Source: Actinomycetota bacterium
Lineage (GTDB): Bacteria; Actinomycetota; Actinomycetes; Streptosporangiales; Streptosporangiaceae
NCBI GenBank assembly: GCA_003140115.1
Contig: PLIQ01000507.1
Span: forward strand, 1 to 13,722
Length of the DNA stretch: 13,722 nt
Direction of reading: 5' to 3'
Below are positions 1-6,817 of the stretch, one piece after another. The notes under the pieces were generated by a model. That model was not told the origin of the DNA. It was given only the letters and a program-made list of their open reading frames with translations, and did not search any database. The position numbers and the translations under genes are program-made. Every line of letters starts with the position of its first letter. Within the stretch, counting starts at the first letter, position 1.

Positions 1-657
1 ATGAACGACCAAGAACTGATCACGGCCGTGCGGCAGTCCGTCCACGGTGTGCACATGAACGTCCCGACCGATCAGATCGTCAGCCGCAGTCGCGCCATCC
101 GCGCCAGCGGCCACCGCAGGCTCGCCGCAGGCGTCACCGCCGTAGCGGCAGCCGGATCAGTGGTGCTCGGCCTGGGCCTATCCGGCGCGCTCAGCTCAGC
201 ACCGGCTCGCGGCACCGGCACGATCCGCACCGCCGCCTTTATCCTCACCCGCAACGCCAACGGCACCGACACGCTGACCATCAACCCGAAGGTGCTGTTC
301 GACCCCATCACGCTGCAGAACGACCTGGCCCACTACGGCATCCCGGCGAAGGTCACCACCGGCAGCTTCTGCTCCACTGACCCCACCCCCGAGGGTTTCC
401 CGCAGGTCGTGACGTTCTCACCCCCCTTCCATGGCGACAGCGGTCAGCAGCATGTACAGAACCCGACTGTCACCGTCGACCCGTCAGCCATGCCCGCGGC
501 GGCCGAACTCAGCGTCGGCACCTTCCAGCTAGCCCACGGCCAGGACACCGCGCTCGCGCTGATCGACACGAACTCCTACACCTGCACTAGCACCGCACCG
601 ACCACCCCGCCGCCCGGCGGCGCACTGCTGCACTACGGCAGCACTACCAGGTCCTAG
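1..657 (+). CDS. Single-pass membrane protein, sigma-factor-associated family, function unknown
   Basis: The protein has 218 residues and an ATG at the first base of the window, so upstream signals cannot be judged. Residues 1-40 are polar and probably cytoplasmic, ending in a basic stretch (GHRR). Residues 41-63 form one hydrophobic Ala/Val/Gly/Leu helix, and the remaining 155 residues would lie outside the cell. The outer part has two cysteines (in GSFCST and SYTCTS) and a short Pro/Thr-rich tail. The opening MNDQELITAV...VHMNVP...IVSRSRAIRA resembles, from memory, the N-terminus of an actinobacterial family often encoded next to ECF/SigE-type sigma genes. That suggests, without proof, an anti-sigma-like or signal-relay role. 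No sigma gene is visible here; it would lie before position 1. No catalytic motif is recognised. The reading frame is sound; the function is unknown. Confidence 0.8.
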   Translation: MNDQELITAVRQSVHGVHMNVPTDQIVSRSRAIRASGHRRLAAGVTAVAAAGSVVLGLGLSGALSSAPARGTGTIRTAAFILTRNANGTDTLTINPKVLFDPITLQNDLAHYGIPAKVTTGSFCSTDPTPEGFPQVVTFSPPFHGDSGQQHVQNPTVTVDPSAMPAAAELSVGTFQLAHGQDTALALIDTNSYTCTSTAPTTPPPGGALLHYGSTTRS

Positions 658-731
658 GTCAGCCGAACTTGGCAGAACGGGAATTGTGGCACACAGAGCC
701 CGTTCAGGCCACCAGGCAAGAAGGAGCACGG

Positions 732-746
732 GGGCACCCGGTGCCC
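732..746. terminator. Small GC hairpin between convergent genes, possible terminator
   Basis: The arms GGGCAC and GTGCCC enclose CCG, in the 168-bp gap between the convergent membrane-protein and lipoprotein genes. There is no U tract on either strand. It is offered as a terminator only because of its position; the stem is short. Confidence 0.3.
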
Positions 747-825
747 GCAAGAGGGGGGTGCGCCAACTGTGCCCGCCGCCTGACTATCGACGCCACGATC
801 AACCTCTGATCGCACGCACCGCCGT

Positions 826-1872
826 CTAGTGATGCTGCTGGACGCTATCCACGATGGCCGCAAGATGCGCAGGGTCAGCGTAGATGAGTAGCAGAGGATA
901 CAGGCAGTGCTGTCCCGTTGGGGTAAGACAACCACCCCCCGCGAATACCGGCTGCCGGTATTCGACCAGCGCGGCGCTATTTTGGAACGCAGGGTACCCG
1001 GTTCGGTGAGCTTGACGGGGAGCGTCACTTGACAACGGAAAGATCAGGCAGCCCGGCCGACCGTCGATGCTGCGGTAGATGATCTGCGGGTGCAGGCCGT
1101 AGGGGTTCAAGACGTTGCCGGTGGCCGCTACGGTGCACGCATAGTGCAGCCCTGAGGGCTCGACCATGGCATTCAGCTGCACCCACCCCGAGGCGCCGTC
1201 GTAGCCGAACCGGCCTGCCCCCAGGTCAGGGGTCGGCTGCCAGTCGGCGGGTATCGAGATGGTGACGGCCAAGGTCGCCGAACTCACCTGGCGGGCCGGC
1301 CGTGAACTGCAGCCGTTAGCTGCCGTTCGTTCGGCGTCTGTCGGCAGCGACCAGGCCGTCAGCACTGCGGGCGGGAAGAACGGCACCTCGGCACAGACGA
1401 CGGGTTCCCCGCCCTGTTCCACCTGCCAGCTGTTGCGGGCGGCCCTGGCGAACAGCCCCATGGACCCACCATCCTGGAAACCCACCAAGACCTTTTGTGG
1501 AGCCGTGCGGGACGGCAAGAAGGCGGCCTCGGCCCAGTACGTGTCCGTAGCCGGATCGTAGGCGTAGTAGACGCTGCCAGGTATGGTGCCCGCCACATCA
1601 GAAAGCGAGATCCCTCTAGCGTTCACATAAGCGGCGGTTAGCTCGTTACGCACATCCTGGCTGACCGGCAGATCGCGGACGCCCCCCGTCCCGGCTGGCG
1701 GAGAACTGGATGCCGCAGGCGAGACTGCGGTGGCAGCCTCAGGGCTAGCTGACCGGCCGTGGCCTGGCGCGTCGGGGCTTGACGTCGAGGTCGCCGTGCA
1801 TCCGGCCACTGCCACTGTGGCCAGCAAGCCGAGCCAAGCCAGCACCCGCAGTCTTACCGTGATCGTCCGCAT
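826..1872 (-). CDS. Putative lipoprotein, two conserved-looking extracellular regions, function unknown
   Basis: The protein has 348 residues. The reading frame is open further upstream to 2079, but I chose the ATG at 1872. It has GGAGG five bases upstream and opens a typical lipoprotein signal: MRTITVRLR, a hydrophobic core, then the lipobox V-A-G-C with Cys25 as the lipidation site. A Ser/Pro/Ala-rich linker (about residues 26-65) follows. The first globular region contains SVYYAYDPATDTYWAEAAF and a FQDGG motif. The second, from about residue 205, contains GASGWVQLNAM, NPYGLHP and a final LLIYADPAHLAAI. The pattern resembles, from memory, unnamed actinomycete exported proteins. No enzymatic residues are recognised. 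The gene is convergent with the 1-657 gene and divergent from a decayed kinase gene. The frame and lipoprotein assignment are fairly sure; the role is unknown. Confidence 0.8.
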   Translation of the reverse strand: MRTITVRLRVLAWLGLLATVAVAGCTATSTSSPDAPGHGRSASPEAATAVSPAASSSPPAGTGGVRDLPVSQDVRNELTAAYVNARGISLSDVAGTIPGSVYYAYDPATDTYWAEAAFLPSRTAPQKVLVGFQDGGSMGLFARAARNSWQVEQGGEPVVCAEVPFFPPAVLTAWSLPTDAERTAANGCSSRPARQVSSATLAVTISIPADWQPTPDLGAGRFGYDGASGWVQLNAMVEPSGLHYACTVAATGNVLNPYGLHPQIIYRSIDGRPGCLIFPLSSDAPRQAHRTGYPAFQNSAALVEYRQPVFAGGGCLTPTGQHCLYPLLLIYADPAHLAAIVDSVQQHH

Positions 1873-1932
1873 GCTGGCCTCCGAATCCCCGGCTGCCATG
1901 TAGACGCCATCGCCTCCTCGTGGGTTGCGCAG

Positions 1933-1961
1933 ACCTGAACAAAGAACCCGGCCGGTGTCAA
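1933..1961 (-). promoter_or_regulatory. Candidate promoter of the lipoprotein gene
   Basis: On the minus strand there is a perfect -35 hexamer TTGACA (1956-1961), a 17-base spacer and TCAGGT (1933-1938) as a weak -10. Initiation near 1926 would give a leader of roughly 54 bases before the ATG at 1872. The -35 and spacing are good, but the -10 shares little with TAnnnT. Confidence 0.35.
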
Positions 1962-2024
1962 CGGCCAGGTTGAGGTGGCTCTGGCCCTGGCCGCGACAAT
2001 TGAGCCTTGAGGCGTCCTTACGGG

Positions 2025-2372
2025 GTAAAGGCAATCTGCATTGTCCTGAACGGACGGGCTGTTCCGGCAAGTCGAGCATCGCGGCAGTGTTGCAGGAGCT
2101 TTGACCAAGGCCCTTCAGGTGAGTGGTGTAGACACCTTCCTGGCATCGCAGAGTGCGCGCTTCTTCGCCAGCGACGGGCGTGTAGTGGCCGGGTTCAGCT
2201 GGACCCCGGTGACCGCGCGGCGACCCGTACCGTCGGCACGATGCGGGGTCAGCGCGCTCGGGTGCACACGTTCAGGAAGTACGACGTGAACGTCGACACC
2301 TCGATAGCCGCACCCCGGGAATGCCCCGAAGCGATCCTTGCCGTGCTGGATGCCCAGCCTGCAAGCCGACTC
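2025..2372 (+). pseudogene. Decayed chloramphenicol-phosphotransferase-like P-loop kinase gene
   Basis: Family-like pieces occur in the right order but in changing frames. Positions 2025-2054 read KAICIVLNG, the usual first strand. Positions 2063-2101 read SGKSSIAAVLQEL, the P-loop and first helix, after a one-base loss. Positions 2104-2210 read TKALQVSGVDTFLAS...FFASDGRVVAGFSW, after a second one-base loss. About 2211-2372 reads TVGTMRGQRARVH followed by YDVNVDTS and ECPEAILAVLD, the family's C-terminal end. GGCGAC just before CGTACCGTC suggests one more indel (GD-R-TVG). Intact relatives are about 180 residues; here only about 115 can be recovered, so roughly 60-100 central residues are missing. 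A start codon is not evident (GTA where one would expect it). Such kinases phosphorylate small molecules; this copy cannot make an active protein. Family assignment is from recalled motifs. Confidence 0.7.
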
Positions 2373-2801
2373 CCCCTGCCCCCTAGATGTCAACGGGACA
2401 TGCCAGCTCTGCCCACGCCCAGCCCGGCGGCCAGCTGGTCATCGAGGCCACGGTGGATTTGTGAGCGGATCGGCGCCGGGCGGGCAGGCTGTTCCATGAT
2501 CGGCGCCCGGAATGTCTTAATACGCAGTTACGGCACAAGAGACATAACGGGCTTACGGCGCGCAGCGGGCCCGCTGGGCGGCCCGGCCCGCCATGCACTG
2601 GCCGACTAGATGCAGCACACTGGCCGTACAGCGCCACGCCCCCGCGTGCGGGCGCTGCGCGCCGCAGTTACAGCCCTGCCTGCACTAACGTGCCCGCCGT
2701 GCGCTGCCCGGTGGGGCTCGTGGCACCCCGACCCCCTAGGGGGTCGGGGGGTGCACAAAGCGCTCCTGGAAGCCCCGATCCTGACCCGGGTAAGTCCGGG
2801 A
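2373..2801. other. Gene-free stretch between kinase pseudogene and thiolase gene
   Basis: No convincing coding region is seen. Open frames here have no ribosome site and low-complexity Arg/Pro/Gly-rich translations typical of GC-rich shadows. The stretch holds a 24-bp palindrome (2726-2749) and two copies of GATCGGCGCC (2468-2477 and 2498-2507). It may be eroded DNA continuing from the pseudogene. Confidence 0.5.
2726..2749. terminator. 24-bp perfect palindrome, probable thiolase terminator
   Basis: CCCCGACCCCCT is followed at once by its exact reverse complement, AGGGGGTCGGGG. It lies 52 bases beyond the thiolase stop in the direction of thiolase transcription. It would fold into a stem of about ten G-C-rich pairs with CTAG as the tip. 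No U tract follows, so it may act as an actinobacterial U-less terminator, an RNA-stabilising hairpin or a protein-binding site. Confidence 0.5.
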
Positions 2802-3986
2802 TCAGGCCGCTTCCCAGAGGGAGGCTATGCCCTGGCCCACGCCGATGCACATGGTGGCGGCGCCGCGCGCGGTGCCGCGGCGGCGCATCTCGTGCAGCAA
2901 GGTGGTGACGATCCGGGCTCCGGAGCAGCCCAGCGGGTGGCCGATGGCGATCGCGCCGCCGTTGACGTTCACCAGGGCGGGGTCGGCCTTGAGCTCGTCC
3001 ACGACCGCCACCGACTGCGCCGCGAACGCCTCGTTGACCTCGATCAGGCCCACCTCGTCCAGCCGCCAGCCGGCCCGGCCGAGCGCCTTGTGCATGGCGG
3101 GCACCGGACCGATCCCCATGTAGTCGGGGTGGACTCCGGCCGCCGCGGAGCCGACGTAACGGGCCAGCGGGGTCACCCCGGCCCGACGCACGGCATCCTC
3201 CGACATGAGCAGCAGCGCGGCCGCGCCGTCGTTCAGGGGGGAGGAGTTGCCGCCGGTCACCGTGCCGTTCTTGCGGAAGGCGGGCCTCTTGGCGGCCAGC
3301 TCCTCGGCGGTGAGGCTGGCGTTGATGCCCTCGTCGTGACGAACCATGGCCCGTTCGGTCGAAATGGGGACGATCTCGGCGTCGAACCGTCCGGCGTCGC
3401 GGGCGTCGGCGGCCAGCCGGTGACTGCGCAGGGCCCACTGGTCCTGGCGCTCGCGGGTGACGCCGTACTTGTCGGCCACGTTCTCGGCGGTCTCGCCGAG
3501 GGTGATCGGCGGGTACAGCTCCTGCATGCGCGGGCTGACCAGCCGCCAGCCGAGCCGGGTGTCGGCCAGGTCCAGGGCGCGCGGGAACTGATCGGCCGAG
3601 CGGGCCAGCACGAACGGCGCCCGGGTCATCGACTCCGACCCGCCGGCCAGGCAGACGTCCGCATCCCCGGCCGCGATGGCCCGGGCCGCGTCCCCGACGG
3701 CCTCCATCCCGGAGCCGCAGAGCCGGTTCACCGTGGCGCCGGGGATCTCCACCGGCAGCCCGGCCAGCAGCACGGCCATCCGGGCCACGTTCCGGTTGTC
3801 CTCGCCCGCCTGGTTGGCTGCGCCCCAGTAGACGTCGTCGATGGCGGCCACGTCCAGCCCGGGGTTGCGCTCAAGCAGGGCCTTGATCACGTCGGCGGCC
3901 AGGTGGTCGGGGCGCACCTCGGCCAGCGCGCCCTTGATCTTCCCGATGGGCGTGCGGCACGCATCGACCACGAAGACTGAGCTCAT
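2802..3986 (-). CDS. Acetyl-CoA C-acyltransferase (thiolase), PcaF-like subgroup
   Basis: The protein has 394 residues, the usual thiolase length. The ATG at 3986 is preceded by GGAGG at five bases and aligns with the normal start MSSVFVVDACRTPIGK; the frame is open to 4109 but the extra residues are not family-like. The acyl-accepting cysteine is Cys90 in NRLCGSGM. The second motif GHPLG holds His350, and the C-terminal active-site cysteine is Cys380 in MCIGVGQG. ANQAGEDNRNVARMAVLLAGLP and the GVGQG rather than GGGQG signature recall PcaF (3-oxoadipyl-CoA thiolase). No other pca or beta-oxidation gene is nearby, so substrate is open: 3-oxoadipyl-CoA or another 3-ketoacyl-CoA. It is a soluble cytoplasmic enzyme cleaving a 3-ketoacyl-CoA with CoA, or the reverse condensation. 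It appears monocistronic. Enzyme class is sure; pathway is inferred. Confidence 0.95.
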   Translation of the reverse strand: MSSVFVVDACRTPIGKIKGALAEVRPDHLAADVIKALLERNPGLDVAAIDDVYWGAANQAGEDNRNVARMAVLLAGLPVEIPGATVNRLCGSGMEAVGDAARAIAAGDADVCLAGGSESMTRAPFVLARSADQFPRALDLADTRLGWRLVSPRMQELYPPITLGETAENVADKYGVTRERQDQWALRSHRLAADARDAGRFDAEIVPISTERAMVRHDEGINASLTAEELAAKRPAFRKNGTVTGGNSSPLNDGAAALLLMSEDAVRRAGVTPLARYVGSAAAGVHPDYMGIGPVPAMHKALGRAGWRLDEVGLIEVNEAFAAQSVAVVDELKADPALVNVNGGAIAIGHPLGCSGARIVTTLLHEMRRRGTARGAATMCIGVGQGIASLWEAA

Positions 3987-4080
3987 GCTGGCCTCCAAAG
4001 GGTGGGCGCGGGGAGAAAAACGCTGGGCTTGGGGGAGAAATGCTGTTTCCCTGGTGTCCACGATATCCGCGCCGAAAAGA

Positions 4081-4114
4081 GCGAGGTGGCCCCGGAAACT
4101 CAGGGCCACCTCGC
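4081..4114 (-). terminator. Intrinsic terminator of the exported-protein gene
   Basis: Twelve-base perfect arms (4081-4092 and 4103-4114) enclose a ten-base loop, 36 bases past the stop of the 4151-5845 gene. On the minus strand the stem is followed directly by TCTTTTCGG, a short U tract. It insulates the downstream thiolase gene from read-through. Confidence 0.8.
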
Positions 4115-4150
4115 GGGTGGAGCGTCAGCTAGCCGGGCGAAGGTCCGTAC

Positions 4151-5845
4151 CTACTCGCGGGACGGGTTCTGGTACCTGCTGCCCCGGCGGTGGTGCTTGC
4201 TCGGCGGGCCGTTCGACGCGCCGCCCTGGCCGCCGGTGTTAGTAGTGCCGGTGCCCGTACCGCTGGCCGAGGCCGAGGCCGACGCGCCGGCGGCTACCGG
4301 GGCCACGGCCTTCTGCTGGGTCAGGCTGTAGGCCACCGTCGTCGCCACCTGGTTGCCGTCGACTGTGACGTTCACCGGGTCGGTCAGGCCGAAGTTATTG
4401 CAGCCCAGGTTCGCGAAGGACATGGCCAGCCGGTTGCCCATGAACGTGGCCAGGGTGTTGCCGATGGCCGCGACCGGCGTGCCGAAGTTCAGCTCGCGCG
4501 CCATGTCCAGCTGGTTGCGGGCCGGCGCGATGTTCGACATGTTCTGGCAGTAGTCCATCGCAACCTGCGTGGCGTTGGTGTTGGCGGCCAGCAGTGGCTG
4601 GTCCACCAGCGACCGGTAGACGTTGGTCTTGGCGATGCTGTACGCGCCGTTGACCAGGGTCATCTCGTCGTTCGGCGGGACGACCGCGATGACGCCCTGC
4701 TGGTTGACCCGGGCACTGAGCTCGTTCAGCGCCTGCGACGCCGAGCTCCCGGCCGGGTCCGTGATGTCCGGCGCGGTGAACGGAGTGCAGCCGTTGGCCG
4801 GGTCGAGGAACGCGGCCAGCAGCTTGTCGTCGCTGCCGTTGACCAGGGTCGTGGCCCCGGTCAGGGCGGCGGTGTTGGCCGCCGTGTCCTGCGCGATCTG
4901 GCCGTTGGCGTTCATCAGGTACGAGGTGACCACGTTGTCGCTCTGGTCCTGGTCGATGACCGCGAAGTCACGCACGGTCAGGCACGGCTGCCCGTCCTCG
5001 GAGGTGCCGAGGGCAGGTACCTGCAGCCGTCCGCTGGCGATCTCGGAGTTGGCGAGCCGGTAGAAGTTCACCGCGTTGCACGCCGAGACCTGGCCGATAA
5101 CCGACTGGCCTAGCGCGTCGACGCAGTTGCCCTGTCGGGCACCGCGACCCTCGAGCACCAGGTTGGTGCCGTTGAAGCCGACGTCGATGATGACCTGCGA
5201 CCCGCGCGCGATGGTGGGCACGACCGGTGCCTCGGCCGGGGTGGTGCCCGCGGTGATGACCAGCGGGTTGTACACCTGTAGCGCCCCGTTCGGGGACAGG
5301 ATCGTCGCCTCCACGAACGAGCCCTCGGTACCGGTGGTCGCCTCCGAGCAGCCGTCGCCGAGTTGCCACGGTGTGGCCAGGCCCTTGGCGCTGAGCGGGT
5401 TGGCGGGCACGGTAATGGTGCAGTTCATCGACGCGGCGGCCTCCGCCGCGGTCTGGTTTAGGTTGATAGCCGCTCCAGTGCCGTCGACCGGGTTGGTGGC
5501 CAGGTCACCGAGCTGGAAGAAAGCAGTCCGGCCGTTCGCGAACGTAGGTGCCGGGGGCACCATCGCGGTGGTCGTCGTGCCGGTGCTCGCGCTGCCCGAC
5601 GGGCAGGGCGAAGCCGAGGCGCTGGCGGCCGCCGCGGGGCTGCCGGACACCGCCGGGCTCGCGGACGGCGAGGCGCACGCGCCGATCGCCGACTGGTTGA
5701 TGGTCGAAACTGGACCTCCCGAGACCGCGAGGATGATCCCGAGGGTCAATCCCAACGCCATCGGTATGGCGAGTGGTATCGCTATGCGCGCCGCGCGATT
5801 GTTCCTACCTCGCCGGCGCCATGCGGACCGATGCCCGCTGAGCAT
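4151..5845 (-). CDS. Exported or membrane-anchored protein with Ser/Ala-rich linkers, function unknown
   Basis: The protein has 564 residues. The ATG at 5845 is preceded by GGAGGTGG at about eight bases, a strong ribosome site. Residues 1-20 are very basic (WRRRGRNNRAAR) and residues 20-43 form a hydrophobic helix: a signal anchor, or an uncleaved signal since no clear cleavage motif is seen. Residues 55-95 are a low-complexity Ser/Ala/Pro/Thr linker containing two cysteines. The main body (about 100-505) is rich in Asn, Thr and Val and has scattered cysteines (as in MNCTITV, GNCVDA, QPCLTV, NGCTPF, MDYCQNM, LGCNNFG), consistent with an oxidised extracellular fold. A second Ala/Ser/Gly/Thr linker follows, then a basic tail KHHRRGSR. 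No enzyme motif is recognised; adhesive or wall-associated roles are only guesses. It is a single gene with its own terminator. Confidence 0.85.
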   Translation of the reverse strand: MLSGHRSAWRRRGRNNRAARIAIPLAIPMALGLTLGIILAVSGGPVSTINQSAIGACASPSASPAVSGSPAAAASASASPCPSGSASTGTTTTAMVPPAPTFANGRTAFFQLGDLATNPVDGTGAAINLNQTAAEAAASMNCTITVPANPLSAKGLATPWQLGDGCSEATTGTEGSFVEATILSPNGALQVYNPLVITAGTTPAEAPVVPTIARGSQVIIDVGFNGTNLVLEGRGARQGNCVDALGQSVIGQVSACNAVNFYRLANSEIASGRLQVPALGTSEDGQPCLTVRDFAVIDQDQSDNVVTSYLMNANGQIAQDTAANTAALTGATTLVNGSDDKLLAAFLDPANGCTPFTAPDITDPAGSSASQALNELSARVNQQGVIAVVPPNDEMTLVNGAYSIAKTNVYRSLVDQPLLAANTNATQVAMDYCQNMSNIAPARNQLDMARELNFGTPVAAIGNTLATFMGNRLAMSFANLGCNNFGLTDPVNVTVDGNQVATTVAYSLTQQKAVAPVAAGASASASASGTGTGTTNTGGQGGASNGPPSKHHRRGSRYQNPSRE

Positions 5846-6058
5846 TCAATCCACCTCCATGGATTTCCGCTGTGACGCTCCCGGTGGATCACGCTAAGCC
5901 CGCGACGAGGACGCCAGCAGGAAATCGAGAAGATTCACGTTTTGTCCGTTTTAAGCAGTGAAGGGCCACCCGAACCTCGCCAATTCATTGCGAAGTTCTT
6001 ACGCCGCAGGTGACGAGGATGTAGCTGGACCGAGATCCGCCCGTGATAGGACGGCCCG

Positions 6059-6077
6059 CGCCGTGGATGCCACGGCG
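6059..6077. other. Eight-base-pair hairpin with ATG loop
   Basis: CGCCGTGG and CCACGGCG are exact complements around a three-base loop. If transcription of the 5845 gene starts in the AT-rich island next to it, this would lie in the mRNA leader. Function is unknown. Confidence 0.4.
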
Positions 6078-6091
6078 GCCGGGCGATAAGC

Positions 6092-6150
6092 ACGAAGAGT
6101 AATTATTACGTCTCTTTAAGTAGTCAAAAGATCTTTCGGTAGAGTTACGG
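6092..6150. promoter_or_regulatory. AT-rich island, candidate promoter region
   Basis: About 60 bases are clearly AT-rich inside very GC-rich DNA. On the minus strand, TTGACT (6122-6127) is followed after 16 or 17 bases by TAATTA or AATTAC, which could drive the exported-protein gene with a leader of about 245 bases. On the plus strand, TTAAGT (6116-6121) and TAGAGT (6140-6145) are 18 bases apart. The short dyad GTAAT-T-ATTAC (6099-6109) overlaps. The individual boxes are weak; the composition is the main argument. Confidence 0.4.
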
Positions 6151-6394
6151 CGTCGGCCGCCCGGGAGCCTGCCCGGGCAGGTCACGAGGCTGTGCGGCGG
6201 TGAGCAGAGGCCTCGCGAAGCAGGGCGGCCCGGGCCGCTGCTGACGATTGGTGCTTCGCGTTGGTAGGGCGGAGATTTCGGTGCGGTCGGCCCTGAGGGC
6301 CGTCGCCGCGACCCGGCAATTACGGGCCAGCGGCCGTCAGCCGGGTGTATTAACGGGCTGGGCCGCGCATTTTCGGGCGCTGACCGCCAGGCCG

Positions 6395-6418
6395 ATGCCG
6401 CGCCAAATGCCGCGCCAA
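6395..6418 (+). repeat. 12-base tandem duplication
   Basis: ATGCCGCGCCAA occurs twice in direct succession and is followed by AT, the start of a third unit. It lies 12 bases before the stem-loop at 6431. Confidence 0.8.
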
Positions 6419-6430
6419 ATAACAAAGCCA

Positions 6431-6463
6431 TTGCCATCCGCCGGTAATCGTCGGCGGATGCAA
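6431..6463. other. Strong stem-loop in non-coding DNA
   Basis: CATCCGCCG (6435-6443) and CGGCGGATG (6452-6460) pair perfectly around an eight-base loop. After one bulged C, TTG and CAA add three more pairs. Read on the minus strand, the stem is followed by TGGCTTTGTTATTTGG, a U-rich stretch, so it could terminate a leftward transcript. On the plus strand a TTTT run comes 12 bases after the stem. No gene is evident that either would serve. Confidence 0.5.
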
Positions 6464-6678
6464 TTGCGCGTGCGTTTTGCCGGATGGCCGGCCGAGGGTG
6501 GCGGGTCCGCGCGGCGGGCGTCGCGAGCGGCGGCCCGGCCGGGTGGTCCGCTCCGGCCGACGGGGTGACCGGGCCGACCCGGTGGGTGCGAAGCGGCGGT
6601 GGCGGCTATCCTCTTGACCAGCACGGCCTCCCGCCGCGGACCGCACCACGAACCGGCACCTGCCCGACCAGACCACGG

Positions 6679-6694
6679 GTGATCGCTTGATCAC
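6679..6694. promoter_or_regulatory. GTGATC-GCTT-GATCAC dyad, possible operator
   Basis: There is a perfect six-base inverted repeat with four-base spacing, about 205 bases before the transpeptidase start. TTGATC overlaps its right half and TAAGAT follows at 6707-6712, but the 14-base spacing is too short for a standard promoter. It is compatible with a regulator binding site. Confidence 0.3.
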
Positions 6695-6785
6695 GCATAG
6701 CAAGCATAAGATTGGTCCGGACGGTCTGCTCATTTGCCGGGCCGAGATAGCTGCCGGCCGGCAACCTTTTGGTGTAGATGCGCGT

Positions 6786-6817
6786 CTGTGTGTTGGAGGA
6801 GCTGTGTGTTGGAGGAG
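6786..6817 (+). repeat. 16-base tandem duplication carrying a ribosome-site-like sequence
   Basis: CTGTGTGTTGGAGGAG is repeated twice with no spacer. Each copy contains GGAGGAG and a GTG. GTG 6806, four bases after the first GGAGGAG, is in frame with the transpeptidase. GTG 6804 instead opens a 23-codon frame ending at 6875. Confidence 0.85.

Noticed and set aside
2390..2497. A 35-residue minus-strand frame starting MEQPARPAPIRS
   Set aside because: No ribosome site and no recognisable family; it could be a relic but cannot be supported.
2468..2507. Two direct copies of GATCGGCGCC 30 bases apart as target-site duplications
   Set aside because: The interval between them is too short to hold an element and shows no inverted ends; chance is likely in GC-rich DNA.
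2610..3980. A 456-codon open frame on the plus strand across the thiolase gene
   Set aside because: It is antisense to an unmistakable thiolase, and its translation is a low-complexity Gly/Ala/Arg/His/Val mixture typical of GC-rich shadow frames.
6168..6238. The two 14-bp GC palindromes as paired terminators
   Set aside because: No U tracts follow and no gene ends nearby; GC-only palindromes arise easily in this base composition.
5985..6437. A 150-codon minus-strand frame with a hydrophobic start in the 1-kb gap
   Set aside because: There is no ribosome site, the composition after residue 20 is Arg/Pro/Ser-rich, and the start lies inside the 6431-6463 stem-loop.
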